Positions 36,469 to 45,016 are shown, counted from the stretch's first letter. The stretch: 64,000 nucleotides of DNA from an uncultured Erysipelotrichaceae bacterium (GCA_900314905.1 OMXA01000008.1:1-64000); one strand, 5' to 3'. Made by a program: numbers and translations. The notes: generated by a model not told the origin, from the sequence alone.

Positions 36469-37323
36469 TCAGTTCTCCTTGGTATGGACAAGCTCGTAGA
36501 TTTTATTCTTCGAAAGACCGGTTTCGGCAGCGACGTGCCGGATGGCTTCGGATTTGGTCATGCCGAGGGCAACATTCTCATTCACCCGGGAAAGAATCAT
36601 GCCATAGTCAATATCTTTGGAGTAGTCATCATGGTTTCCGTCCATGATCACGACCATCTCACCCTTCAGCTCGCTGCTGACTTCGAGCAGTTCCTTCACG
36701 GTGCCGCGCAGGAATTCTTCATGGACTTTGGTCAGTTCTCTGGCCAGGCAGCATTTCCGGTCGCCGAATACTTCGAGGCAGTCTTCCAGCATCTTCGTGA
36801 TCCGGTGCGGTGCTTCATAGAACACCATCGTCATCGGATAGCTGCGGTATTCCTGCATCTTCTTTTTCCGTTCATGCGAAGAGGATGGCAGAAATCCGAT
36901 GAAGATGAATGGATGTGCAATAAGACCGCTGGCTACCAGGCCATCCAGCATCGCACTGCATCCGGAAAGCGGAATGACGTTGTATCCGGCGGCGGCTGCT
37001 TCGGTCACGATGCGCTGGCCGGGATCATTGATGAGCGGATAGCCGGCATCGCTGATCAGGGCAACATTCTGTCCTTGCGAAAGCAGGTTCAGAATTCCCT
37101 TCGTGCTGGATTCTTCGTTGAAGTTCTGATAGGCGATCAGCCGCTTATGAATCTCAAAATGCTTCAGCAGCTGGCCGGAGGTGCGGGTATCTTCGCAGGC
37201 GATGACATCTACGCTGCTCAGCACTTCCACTGCCCTCGGTGTCATCTCATTGAGATTTCCGATCGGGGTAGGAACCAGAAACAGGGATGGCTTTTCATTC
37301 TCAAAGCTCTTCTGGCGGTTCAC
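36469..37323 (-). CDS. rsmI: 16S rRNA (cytidine-1402-2'-O)-methyltransferase
   Basis: RsmI methylates the ribose of C1402 in the ribosomal P site using SAM. The 284 residues show the tetrapyrrole-methylase fold with LVPTPIGNLNEMTPRAVEVL, the conserved CEDTRTSGQLLKHF and ALISDAGYPLINDPG. The likely start is a GTG that overlaps the ricT stop by 4 nt (GTGA); no ATG lies before the first motif. It sits in the order tmk-holB-ricT-rsmI, which matches the Bacillus tmk-holB-yaaT-yabA-rsmI region, although yabA is absent here. Confidence 0.95.
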   Translation of the reverse strand: MNRQKSFENEKPSLFLVPTPIGNLNEMTPRAVEVLSSVDVIACEDTRTSGQLLKHFEIHKRLIAYQNFNEESSTKGILNLLSQGQNVALISDAGYPLINDPGQRIVTEAAAAGYNVIPLSGCSAMLDGLVASGLIAHPFIFIGFLPSSSHERKKKMQEYRSYPMTMVFYEAPHRITKMLEDCLEVFGDRKCCLARELTKVHEEFLRGTVKELLEVSSELKGEMVVIMDGNHDDYSKDIDYGMILSRVNENVALGMTKSEAIRHVAAETGLSKNKIYELVHTKEN

Positions 37324-38531
37324 TTGGTTTCTTCTTTCTCTGTCTTCTTCTTTGACCTGAAGCTGCGGACAGTCACATTCGGATTGTTTGTTTCAGTATG
37401 AACCGGGTGCTTCGGGCGGCGCGCTCCTGCAGTCCGGGCTCCTGGTTTCTTAGGTGCAGATGCCTGCGGTTTCAGACCGGCATGGGCATCGTTTCTTCTT
37501 GGCTTCCGGCGGTCGGAAAGATCGGATGCTGGCGTCACCTTCTTCGACTCGGAAGAGATGCCGCGGTTCTTCTCGGAATTGGTTGCTCTGAAATCAGCCG
37601 GGGTCTCAACGCTTCTTACGCCTGGAGCGATGTGAGCAGGCTTGGCTGCAGAACGCTGCGGGCTCTTTCTGCCGACGGTCACGCCTTTGCGGACAATGGC
37701 CTTCGTGCGGAGGTCTTCAATGGAGATCACCTGATACGTCTCGCTGTTTTCAAGGCGGGCTTCGTTAGACATGACATTCATCGAAGCGACCCGGTACATG
37801 ACCCCGTCATATTCCACATGGGCTCCCATCTTCGGCAGTCCTTCGGTCAGTTCCTTATAGTTGTCGTTCTCATACTTCAGACAGCACATCAGCTTGCCGC
37901 ACATACCGGATAGCTTCTCCGTATTCAGTGCCAGCAGCTGAGTCTTGGCCATGTTGATGGAGATCACGTCCATATGCGTCTTGAAGCGGCTGCAGCAGCA
38001 TTCCATGCCGCACATGCCGATGCCGCCGACCATCTTCGCCTTGTCGCGTTCGCCGATCTGGCGCAGTTCGATGCGGCAGTGCAGCTGCGATCCGAGACGT
38101 TTCAGAAGCTCCCGGAAGTCGACACGCTGCTCGGACTGATAAATGAAGAGGATCTTGGAGCGATCGAGCATGTATTCTGCTCTCAGAAGATGCATGTTCA
38201 GGCCAAGGTTCGTGATTTCTGCATTGCAGATCTCATAGGCTTCGCGGGAATACTCCTTGTTGGTTTCGTAGTCCTGAAGATCTTCTTCGTCGGCAATTCT
38301 CAGCACCGGTCTCTGCGGCATGCGGCATGGCACCATCTTGCTGGTGCTGAGCGGGGTGCCCTGAACTCTGCCGAGTTCAATGCCCTGCTGGGTTTCCACA
38401 ACCACGGCATCGCCATTGTTCAGATCCGGGTTTTCCGTTCCGAACGAATAAGCCCGGCTGCTGTTGTCAAATTTCACGGATACGCTGTAGGAATAGTTCT
38501 TCGGCGTTTCCGCTGTTCTTGGTTCATTCAT
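37320..38531 (-). CDS. ricT: RicT/YaaT-like PSP1-domain protein
   Basis: In Bacillus this PSP1-domain protein joins RicA and RicF in an iron-sulfur complex that assists RNase Y and affects sporulation and competence. The 403 residues carry the PSP1 core (about 25-270) with the cysteine-rich stretches GGIGMCGMECCCSRF and LSGMCGKLMCCLKYE, the latter being the family signature. The C-terminal 125 residues are basic and low-complexity (KKPGARTAGARRPKHP), an extension longer than usual that may bind nucleic acid. GGAGG precedes the ATG, which overlaps holB by 4 nt. ricA and ricF were not seen. Confidence 0.9.
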   Translation of the reverse strand: MNEPRTAETPKNYSYSVSVKFDNSSRAYSFGTENPDLNNGDAVVVETQQGIELGRVQGTPLSTSKMVPCRMPQRPVLRIADEEDLQDYETNKEYSREAYEICNAEITNLGLNMHLLRAEYMLDRSKILFIYQSEQRVDFRELLKRLGSQLHCRIELRQIGERDKAKMVGGIGMCGMECCCSRFKTHMDVISINMAKTQLLALNTEKLSGMCGKLMCCLKYENDNYKELTEGLPKMGAHVEYDGVMYRVASMNVMSNEARLENSETYQVISIEDLRTKAIVRKGVTVGRKSPQRSAAKPAHIAPGVRSVETPADFRATNSEKNRGISSESKKVTPASDLSDRRKPRRNDAHAGLKPQASAPKKPGARTAGARRPKHPVHTETNNPNVTVRSFRSKKKTEKEETK

Positions 38532-39652
38532 GATTCTACCTCCATCCGGTACATGGCCTGGGCGAATAAGAGGCTGAGGTCATTGTTCCGGTTCACGCGG
38601 TCGCGTTCTTCCATCGCGATCCGCAGTTTTCGTTCATAGATGCGCGGACTGTCTTTCATGGCAGCGCTTACTGCATTATGATACCATGCCGGTCCGCCTG
38701 CGTCATGAATGAGCACAGACTTAAAGAACTGCATGACCATGCTGAAAAACAGCTGGAGCACATCGAGATTGGCATCTCTGGCATCAGCTGCCTTCACGGA
38801 TTCATCCGTCTTCGAAGAACGGGCCCGGTATCTGGCTTCATAGTCCACCACGAGAAGGCGGCGATCTCCCTGCACATCCAGGTACTGTTTCAGCATCTGC
38901 TTAGCAGTCTGATAGGCATAGGAAGCTGCCTGATCTCCCATAGTCCGGAAGTCCGAGGAGATTCCGGAAAGAAAGAATGCGTCCTCAGGGTCCAGCCCGG
39001 CCTGTTCTGCTGCTTTGCGGTAGACCTCAATCGGCAGCGGCCTGAACGGGACCATCACACAGCGGGACCTGATCGTAGGAAGAATTCCTTCCGCGTGGTC
39101 TGCAGTCAGAATGGCATAGACGTCTCCGGCTGGTTCCTCAAGGAACTTGAGCAGGCTGTTCTGTGCACTGTCGCTGCTGTTTTCCATGTGATCGATGATA
39201 TATACTTTGACTCCGCCTTCGGCTGCAGTGACGGAGAACCGGCTCTGGATTTCGTCTGCTTCGTCTTTGGAGATCGCGCTTCTGCGGCAGCCATCGATGA
39301 AGATCAGCGAACTGTAGTCGCCTGCGGCCATGCGGGTGAAGATCATCTGCTTTTCTTCCGAGAGATGTTCTTCTTCGGCAAGACCGGTCCGGGAATCGGC
39401 AAACAGGCTGCCTGCGGTCAGAAAAGCCATGTCCTTTTTCAGGGATCCTTTCGGTCCGAGAAACAGACATGCATGCGGAAGACTTCCGGTCTGCAGTGCC
39501 TGATCCAGAAAGCGGTATGCGGTTGGTTCATACTGCGCAAGAAGCCGCCTGATCTGCACTCGCTTCTGTCTGGACTCTGCTTCCTCTTCGATTCGCTTCG
39601 AGGCTTCGGCAATCTGTTCTTTCTCTTTTGCGGTCAGCTTCTTAGTTGCCAT
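38528..39652 (-). CDS. holB: DNA polymerase III delta' subunit (divergent)
   Basis: A clamp-loader subunit homologue. The AAA+ fold is recognisable from PHACLFLGPKGSLKKDMAFL (P-loop region near residue 67), VKVYIIDHMENSSDSAQNSL, LLKFLEEP and LPTIRSRCVMVPF (sensor 1). The P-loop is degenerate (GPKGSLKKD). The Cys-rich zinc module that normally follows is replaced by an acidic stretch (ADSRTGLAEEEHLSEEK). An extra charged N-terminus of about 45 residues is present. Identity is supported by position between tmk and ricT. AAAGGA precedes the ATG; the start overlaps tmk by 11 nt. Confidence 0.85.
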   Translation of the reverse strand: MATKKLTAKEKEQIAEASKRIEEEAESRQKRVQIRRLLAQYEPTAYRFLDQALQTGSLPHACLFLGPKGSLKKDMAFLTAGSLFADSRTGLAEEEHLSEEKQMIFTRMAAGDYSSLIFIDGCRRSAISKDEADEIQSRFSVTAAEGGVKVYIIDHMENSSDSAQNSLLKFLEEPAGDVYAILTADHAEGILPTIRSRCVMVPFRPLPIEVYRKAAEQAGLDPEDAFFLSGISSDFRTMGDQAASYAYQTAKQMLKQYLDVQGDRRLLVVDYEARYRARSSKTDESVKAADARDANLDVLQLFFSMVMQFFKSVLIHDAGGPAWYHNAVSAAMKDSPRIYERKLRIAMEERDRVNRNNDLSLLFAQAMYRMEVES

Positions 39653-40274
39653 CCAGAATTCCTTTCACCGCTTCATAGGCGTTCTGAATGACTTCCTCAG
39701 CTGGTCTGGACGCATCAATCAGGATCATGCGGTCTCTGTATTCCGAGATGACCTGCTGGTATCCTTCATAGACAGCCTGGTGGAAGCTGAGCTTTTCCTG
39801 ATCCAGGCGATCGAGATATGCCCGATGATGGCTGATGCGATTCAGCCCGGTTTCTGCGTCGATGTTCAGGAAGATGGTCCGATCAGGCATATGATTCTCA
39901 ATCGCGAACTGGTTGATGTTATAAACTGCCTGGATTCCGATTCCCCGGCCTACTCCCTGGTAGGCAAGCGAGCTGTCGATGAACCGATCGGAGATCACAT
40001 GGATTCCCTGTTCCAGTGCCGGCAGAATGACCTCCACAAGATGCTGACGGCGGCTGGCAGCGTAAAGCAATGCTTCCGTGCGCACATCCATGGCGGTATT
40101 CTCCGGTTTCAGAATCACGCTGCGGATCTGTTCCGCAATGTCAGAACCGCCTGGTTCTCTGGTATAGATGACCCGGTATCCGGCCGCCTGAAGCTTTTCG
40201 GTGACCGCAGTGGAAACAGTTGTCTTTCCGCTTCCGTCCGGACCTTCGAAGGTAATGAATTTTCCTGTGCTCAT
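39642..40274 (-). CDS. tmk: Thymidylate kinase
   Basis: Phosphorylates dTMP to dTDP. The 210 residues have Walker A FEGPDGSGKTTVS (residues 9-21), REPGGSDIAEQIR and the DRFIDSSLAYQG motif (DR[FY]xxS). The LID region near 148-155 (HHRAYLDRLDQEK) has Arg residues like the type II enzymes of Gram-positive bacteria. It lies 18 nt downstream of the histidine kinase gene and overlaps holB, so replication precursors and the clamp loader share a transcript. Confidence 0.97.
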   Translation of the reverse strand: MSTGKFITFEGPDGSGKTTVSTAVTEKLQAAGYRVIYTREPGGSDIAEQIRSVILKPENTAMDVRTEALLYAASRRQHLVEVILPALEQGIHVISDRFIDSSLAYQGVGRGIGIQAVYNINQFAIENHMPDRTIFLNIDAETGLNRISHHRAYLDRLDQEKLSFHQAVYEGYQQVISEYRDRMILIDASRPAEEVIQNAYEAVKGILDGN

Positions 40275-40292
40275 AGAGCGATTATACCACGC

Positions 40293-41891
40293 TCAAAGAG
40301 TCCTAAGATGGATTGCAAAGCGGGTCTTCCAGGGGTCATCTGCCGGCAGCAGTTCGATGGTTCCGCCTTCTGCTTCGATGATCTTCTTCGTGATGGCCAT
40401 GCCTAGTCCGCTCCCTTTGGAATTGCGTGCATCATTGCCGGTCACGAATGGCTCGAAGATATGTTCTCTTGCATAGTCGGATAATCCCGATCCATTATCT
40501 TCCAGAATGAGGACTGCCTCATTTTCTTCTCTGTGCAGGGAAGCATGAATCAGGATCCCCGGCTTATTATGACGGATCGAATTGTTCACGATGTTATCCA
40601 GAGCGCGATGAAGCTGAACAGTGTCCAGCATGCAGGGAATCTCTTCTTCCGGAAGATCTGCTTCAAGGGTATCTCCTGCCAGTTCGCATTCCGGATATTT
40701 TCCAGCAAGATACTGACGCACCGTTTCACAGAGATCGGTCTTCTGCAGATCCGGATGATAGGCAGGATGATCCATCTTCGAGAAAGTGTGGAATTCATTG
40801 ATCAGACCGGTCAGCTGTTCGCTCTTTTCTTCGATCAGCGACAGATACTGCTCCTGCTGGGACTCTGGAATCACGCCGTCCCGGATCGCCCGGGCATAGC
40901 CTTCAATGACGGTGATCGGAGTCTTGAGATCATGAGAGATGTCCGCCAGCATCTTCTGCTTTTCCTGTTCGGCCTGGCGGCGTTCCTGTTCGGTTTTCTC
41001 AAGGCGGGAACTCATCGTATTGAAGCTGTCGCACATCTCCGTGAATTCTGCCGGGCCATGATAGGTGATCTGCTCACCGACATTCCCCTCTGCCACCTCG
41101 GTCATTGCTTTCGACAGCATGGTGATCGGCTTGCGGAACCAGCGGCTGAGCCAGAGAACAAACAGCAGCAGAATCAGCACAAAGGCTGCCACAAGAATCA
41201 CATCGTACATCTGGATGACCAGATCAGCTTTCGTATTCTCTCCGGCCATGCTGACCTTCGGAACTCCGATCAGGACTACACAGTCGGCACCATCTTTCAT
41301 GGTTTCGGAATAAGCAGAAATCATGCTGCCGCTGCTTTCGCCGATCAGCACCATGCGCAGCGTGTCTGAAATCCGTTCTCCTGCAGAAACTTCTTTCAGG
41401 GTGCTGTAGGTTACAGTTCCTGTTGATACATCGGTCAGAAACATTCCTTCAATGGAAAATGCATTGCCATCGGCAGTGCTTTCAGGCCTGTAGCAGATGT
41501 ATTCTCCCGTTTTCGTTCCATCTTCCTGCTGGTATTCCGTATAGCCTTTATAGCCATTGCCAATCGATAGAATAGATACATCTTCTGCGCTGAGCACGAG
41601 ATTTTCCGGAGATCCGGCGGATCCTGAGATAGGAGTTCCGTCTGTGCCGATCAGAAGATACCAGCTATTGCCCTTCAGCCAGCTTTTCGGAATCGATGAT
41701 TCTTTCCCGGCAGCGGCATACTGCGCGATCTCTTCCCCATGGATAAAGGCAGGATCGGAATAGGAATATGTGATGAGCTGGTTGAGCAATCTGCCGATGC
41801 CGCCTAATGCAAGCAATACGATTCCCGCAAAGCAGGCATACTGGAACACCAGCATCCAGAACATGGAGATATTCTTTTTCTTACTTTTCAT
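40293..41891 (-). CDS. Membrane sensor histidine kinase
   Basis: A two-component sensor of 532 residues. TM1 lies at about 13-33 and TM2 at about 229-250, with a 195-residue extracellular sensor between them that lacks an obvious named fold. A HAMP linker follows (about 251-305), then a HisKA dimerisation helix with the phospho-acceptor H320 in ISHDLKTPITV and a HATPase domain with N-box NIVNNSIRHN, DNGSGLS and GSGLGMAI. It is VanS/PhoR-like in layout. The ATG at 41891 overlaps the response-regulator stop by 11 nt; a TTG six nt upstream is less likely. It sits directly upstream of tmk in the same run. The stimulus is unknown. Confidence 0.9.
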   Translation of the reverse strand: MKSKKKNISMFWMLVFQYACFAGIVLLALGGIGRLLNQLITYSYSDPAFIHGEEIAQYAAAGKESSIPKSWLKGNSWYLLIGTDGTPISGSAGSPENLVLSAEDVSILSIGNGYKGYTEYQQEDGTKTGEYICYRPESTADGNAFSIEGMFLTDVSTGTVTYSTLKEVSAGERISDTLRMVLIGESSGSMISAYSETMKDGADCVVLIGVPKVSMAGENTKADLVIQMYDVILVAAFVLILLLFVLWLSRWFRKPITMLSKAMTEVAEGNVGEQITYHGPAEFTEMCDSFNTMSSRLEKTEQERRQAEQEKQKMLADISHDLKTPITVIEGYARAIRDGVIPESQQEQYLSLIEEKSEQLTGLINEFHTFSKMDHPAYHPDLQKTDLCETVRQYLAGKYPECELAGDTLEADLPEEEIPCMLDTVQLHRALDNIVNNSIRHNKPGILIHASLHREENEAVLILEDNGSGLSDYAREHIFEPFVTGNDARNSKGSGLGMAITKKIIEAEGGTIELLPADDPWKTRFAIHLRTL

Positions 41892-42576
41892 ATTCAAAGC
41901 GGTATCCGAGTCCTCTTACCGTATGGATATACTGCGGATTCTTCGCATCATCTTCGATCTTGTCACGGAGATTGGAGATATGGACCATGATCGTATTGTC
42001 ATCGCTGGAAAAATAAGTCCCGTTGATCGCGGTATATACCTGCATCTTCGTGAATACCGTTCCTGGTTTCTCCATCAGCAGCGACAGAATCCGGAACTCG
42101 GTCGGAGTCAGAGGGATGTTTTCTCCCCGCCTGGTCAGCGTCATGCGCTTCTGATCCAGAACCAGATCTCCTGCTTTCAGAACTTCCGGGGAAGCATCTG
42201 CTGCCCCGAGCCGGTAATACCTTCTCAGAAGCGCTTTGATGCGGGCAATGATCTCAAGGGGATTGAATGGCTTGGTCATATAGTCATCTGCACCGAGATC
42301 CAGCCCGAGCACTTTATCGGAATACTGATTTCTCGCAGAAAGGATCAGAATCGGAAGATTGCTTTTCTCACGCAGTTTCTGCGTCAGTGCCCAGCCATCC
42401 ATCCGCGGCATCATCAGATCCAGCACGGCCAGATCGACTCTGGTCTTCTCTGCAATCTGCATGGCTTCAATGCCATCTTCTGCCAGACTGACTTCCCACC
42501 CTTCTTTTTCCAGATACAGCTTCAGAAGCTGAGCAATATCGCTGTCATCTTCCGCAACGAGTATGTGATATGTCAT
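41881..42576 (-). CDS. OmpR-family response regulator
   Basis: A DNA-binding regulator of 231 residues. The receiver has the acidic pair E9-D10, the phospho-acceptor D53 in VDLAVLDLMMPRMDG and Lys in DYMTKPFNP. A winged-helix output domain follows (about 135-231, LTPTEFRILSLLMEKPG and VHISNLRDKIE, IHTVRGLGYRFE). It is paired with the overlapping histidine kinase gene. ATG 42576 is preferred because GAGG precedes it; the frame extends 9 codons upstream without a ribosome site. The VanY carboxypeptidase gene lies divergently 0.7 kb away, which makes a cell-wall role possible but unproven. Confidence 0.92.
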   Translation of the reverse strand: MTYHILVAEDDSDIAQLLKLYLEKEGWEVSLAEDGIEAMQIAEKTRVDLAVLDLMMPRMDGWALTQKLREKSNLPILILSARNQYSDKVLGLDLGADDYMTKPFNPLEIIARIKALLRRYYRLGAADASPEVLKAGDLVLDQKRMTLTRRGENIPLTPTEFRILSLLMEKPGTVFTKMQVYTAINGTYFSSDDNTIMVHISNLRDKIEDDAKNPQYIHTVRGLGYRFEYEK

Positions 42577-42651
42577 ATGCACCTCATGTACAAAGATTAG
42601 CACGCTGAATCCTGAATTCCCGCTTTCTTAATGATATTTCAGAAATCAGAA

Positions 42652-42680
42652 TCGACAGATGCCTCGTGCTGGTGTATTGT
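42652..42680 (+). promoter_or_regulatory. Promoter of queT-vanY
   Basis: -35 TCGACA and -10 TATTGT are 17 bp apart, which places the transcript start at about 42687, immediately before the first leader hairpin. Confidence 0.5.
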
Positions 42681-42686
42681 TAAACA

Positions 42687-42745
42687 CCGAGGCAGAAAAT
42701 GCCTCCGTCAGTAGCGGCTACCTGACGTACACCTAAAATAAGGAG
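42687..42745 (+). promoter_or_regulatory. Structured queT leader, candidate preQ1 riboswitch
   Basis: Two hairpins, GAGGC/GCCTC (42689-42705) and CGTCAG-TAG/CTA-C-CTGACG (42706-42727), are followed by the A-rich tract CACCTAAAATAAGGAG, which contains the ribosome site. QueT transporters are commonly controlled by preQ1 riboswitches, so a ligand-sensing role is likely by context. I could not match the sequence confidently to preQ1 class I, II or III. Confidence 0.45.
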
Positions 42746-42756
42746 ATTTTCAAGCA

Positions 42757-43269
42757 ATGAAACTGAATCAATTTACCCGCACTGCGATGATCGCAGCCAT
42801 TTACACCGTTCTCTGCTTCATTCCGGGGTTATCGCTGATTTCCTTCGGAGCAATCCAGGTCCGCATCGCAGAAGCGCTGACGCTTCTGCCGCTGATCTAT
42901 CCTGACAGCATCTTCGGAGTCACGCTGGGATGTTTCCTGGCAAACCTGATCGGGGCTGCTACGGGCCTCAACCCGACCGGGTTCCTCGATGCCATCGTCG
43001 GCACCCTGGCAACCTTCTTAGCAGCCCAGTGCACCTATCGCCTGAGAAACAAGCTGGTGAAAGGCATTCCGCTCTGGAGTATCCTGATGCCGGTCCTCTT
43101 CAACTTCCTCTTTGTCGGAGCTGAGCTTGCAGTGCTTTATATGCCGGAGAATCATCTGCTCGGTACAGTGATCTTCGGAACTGAAGTAGCGGTCGGAGAA
43201 CTGATCTCTGTCTTCGTCGGCTATCTTCTGATCCGGGCACTCGAGAAACGCGGTCTCTTCAGAGACTGA
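42757..43269 (+). CDS. queT: Queuosine precursor transporter QueT
   Basis: A COG4708-type membrane protein of 170 residues with about five to six helices, beginning MKLNQFTRTAMIAAIYTVLC. It includes IQVRIAEALTLLPLIYP and the motif GCFLANLIGAATGLNPTGF, typical of QueT, the substrate-binding (S) component of ECF transporters for preQ0/preQ1. It needs the shared EcfA/EcfA'/EcfT module, which is not in the window. AGGAG lies 11 nt before the ATG. The upstream leader is a likely regulatory RNA. No queuosine biosynthesis genes are adjacent, consistent with salvage. Confidence 0.9.
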   Translation: MKLNQFTRTAMIAAIYTVLCFIPGLSLISFGAIQVRIAEALTLLPLIYPDSIFGVTLGCFLANLIGAATGLNPTGFLDAIVGTLATFLAAQCTYRLRNKLVKGIPLWSILMPVLFNFLFVGAELAVLYMPENHLLGTVIFGTEVAVGELISVFVGYLLIRALEKRGLFRD

Positions 43270-43285
43270 AAGGAGCCAGTAATCC

Positions 43286-44107
43286 ATGGCGCACAGAAAG
43301 AAAAGAACATTCCGAATCAGCCGCATTCTGTTTCTTTTCGTGATTGCTGGAGGAATTGCTGCAGCAGTGTTCTATGGATTTCGCATGATCCGCACAAGGA
43401 ACCTCCGCAAAGAAGCAGTTCAGGCTTCTCCTTCCATAGAACCAACTCCATCTCCTTCTGCTTCCATTGCGCCTTCCTATGATCCTGCTCTCTTCACGGA
43501 TCCTGACAGCCTGCTGCTGATCGCAAACAAAAGCCACCGGCTGCCGGAGGGATATGAGCCTTCCGATCTGATCGATGTGAATACCATAGGAGGACATGGA
43601 ACGATCGCTCCGATGATGCGGAAAGAAGCTGCGGAAGCAGAAGCAGAAATGACTGCTGCAGCGTTCGAAGATGGCATCTATCTGCAGTTCAGCAGTGCCT
43701 ACCGCAGCGAAGAATACCAGTCAGAGCTCTACTGGGGCTATGTCGCATCTGATGGCCAGGAAGCTGCTGATACCTACAGTTCAAGACCAGGATACTCTGA
43801 TCATCAGACTGGCCTTGCCGCAGATTTCGTGGAAAACGGAAGCTCTGATTTCACGGCAGACTTTGAGCATACGGAAAGCGGAAAATGGCTCTATGAGCAT
43901 GCCTGGGAATACGGATTCGTGATCCGCTACCCAAAGGGCAAAGATGAAATCACCGGGTATACCTTTGAGCCATGGCATTATCGCTATATCGGAAAAGACT
44001 GGGCTGCAGAGCTTCATGCAGTAAGTCCGGATGAAACCATTGAGGAATACTTCGGAATAACCGGAGGAATAGAATATACGGATCCGATCAGCACTCCTGC
44101 TTCCTGA
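43286..44107 (+). CDS. D-alanyl-D-alanine carboxypeptidase (VanY/M15B type)
   Basis: A wall-trimming peptidase that removes terminal D-Ala from peptidoglycan stems. The 273 residues have a membrane anchor (about 12-33), a Pro/Ser-rich linker (IEPTPSPSASIAPS) and a C-terminal M15B domain with FSSAYRSEEYQSELYWGY, the zinc motif GYSDHQTGLAADF (HxxxxxxD) and EPWHYRYIG (ExxH). It is therefore anchored and extracellular. A strong ribosome site (GAAAGGAGCC) lies 17 nt after queT, so the two are co-transcribed. The VanRS-like pair encoded divergently is a natural candidate regulator. A terminator overlaps its last codons. Confidence 0.92.
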   Translation: MAHRKKRTFRISRILFLFVIAGGIAAAVFYGFRMIRTRNLRKEAVQASPSIEPTPSPSASIAPSYDPALFTDPDSLLLIANKSHRLPEGYEPSDLIDVNTIGGHGTIAPMMRKEAAEAEAEMTAAAFEDGIYLQFSSAYRSEEYQSELYWGYVASDGQEAADTYSSRPGYSDHQTGLAADFVENGSSDFTADFEHTESGKWLYEHAWEYGFVIRYPKGKDEITGYTFEPWHYRYIGKDWAAELHAVSPDETIEEYFGITGGIEYTDPISTPAS

Positions 44108-44121
44108 GGAGTGCTTTTTTC
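44090..44121 (+). terminator. Terminator of queT-vanY, overlapping the stop codon
   Basis: A 9-bp stem AGCACTCCT/AGGAGTGCT with a loop of 8 is followed by six T. Its 5' arm is inside the vanY coding sequence and the stop lies at the base of the loop. Confidence 0.85.
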
Positions 44122-44189
44122 ATGGATTGCAGATCTGCATGGAAATACCAGCGGAACTTTTGATCGCTCCATTAGATTCCTTCCCAAGC

Positions 44190-44243
44190 AGAAAGAAAAG
44201 CAGAAGCCATGGATCTCACATAGGATGAGAACCATGCTTCTGC
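44190..44243 (-). terminator. Likely terminator of mtnN
   Basis: A long imperfect hairpin (GCAGAAGC-CATGG / CCATG-GCTTCTGC, with an inner TCTCA/TGAGA stem) is followed on the minus strand by TTTTCTTTC. It lies about 67 nt after the mtnN stop. The remaining 44108-44309 gap shows no other feature. Confidence 0.55.
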
Positions 44244-44309
44244 ACAAAGAAACTCATACTGCCGCCTTGAGAACGGAGAAGGCATTCCTTCCTCAGGACG
44301 TGCGGCTCT

Positions 44310-45008
44310 TCAGTTCATCTCCTTCAGCATCTCGAATACGAGCCCTGCACAGTGCTCTGCAGCCTTCGCCTCGAATTCGTCATAAGAGACTGTTACGCTT
44401 TCATCTGCTTTATCTGAGATTGCCCGGATGATCACGAATGGAATGTGATTGAGCCAGCATACCTGGGCAATGGCAGCTCCTTCCATCTCCGTGCAGTCGC
44501 CATGGAACTGATTTCTCAGTTCCATCTTCTTCTGGCGATCTGCGATGAAGGCATCGCCGCTCAGAATTCTTCCTTCAAACACCTGCACATCCATCGCGGC
44601 TTTGCGGATTCCTTCCACGGCAAGCTTTCTGAGGGTTGCGTCGGCAGGAAACTGCACGATGCCGAGCTGCGGAATCTCGCCTGCCTGATAGCCGAAGACT
44701 TCGGCATGAACATCATGGTACATCGCATCTTCTGATACGACGAGATCGCCGATATTGATGTCATTGTTCAGAGATCCTGCAACCCCGGTATTGAGTACAT
44801 GCGTGACATGGAATACCGTGATGAGCAGCTGTGCACATACCCCGGCATTGACTTTTCCGACCCCGGAGCGCACGAGTACGACTTCCCTGGTTCCGATCAT
44901 TCCTTCGATGAAGGTCATCCGGGCGATGGTGTTCTCCCGGGTGATGTTCATCTGTTCTCTGAGAGAGGCGATTTCTACTTCCATCGCCCCGATGATTCCG
45001 ATTTTCAT
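44310..45008 (-). CDS. mtnN: 5'-methylthioadenosine/S-adenosylhomocysteine nucleosidase
   Basis: Cleaves adenine from MTA and SAH and feeds S-ribosylhomocysteine to LuxS. The 232 residues start MKIGIIGAMEVEIASLREQM, with the catalytic Glu in AMEVEI, the purine-binding TEMEGAAIAQV and the catalytic Asp in ISDKADE. The ATG at 45008 follows GAGG; a GTG four codons upstream would overlap luxS and lacks a site. It follows luxS by 8 nt, so two consecutive steps of the activated methyl cycle are translated from one message. Confidence 0.97.
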   Translation of the reverse strand: MKIGIIGAMEVEIASLREQMNITRENTIARMTFIEGMIGTREVVLVRSGVGKVNAGVCAQLLITVFHVTHVLNTGVAGSLNNDINIGDLVVSEDAMYHDVHAEVFGYQAGEIPQLGIVQFPADATLRKLAVEGIRKAAMDVQVFEGRILSGDAFIADRQKKMELRNQFHGDCTEMEGAAIAQVCWLNHIPFVIIRAISDKADESVTVSYDEFEAKAAEHCAGLVFEMLKEMN

Positions 45009-45016
45009 GGGCAGCC

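Noticed and set aside
44190..44243. Long hairpin as a small RNA gene
   Set aside because: A U-rich tail on the minus strand and its position after mtnN make a terminator the simpler reading.
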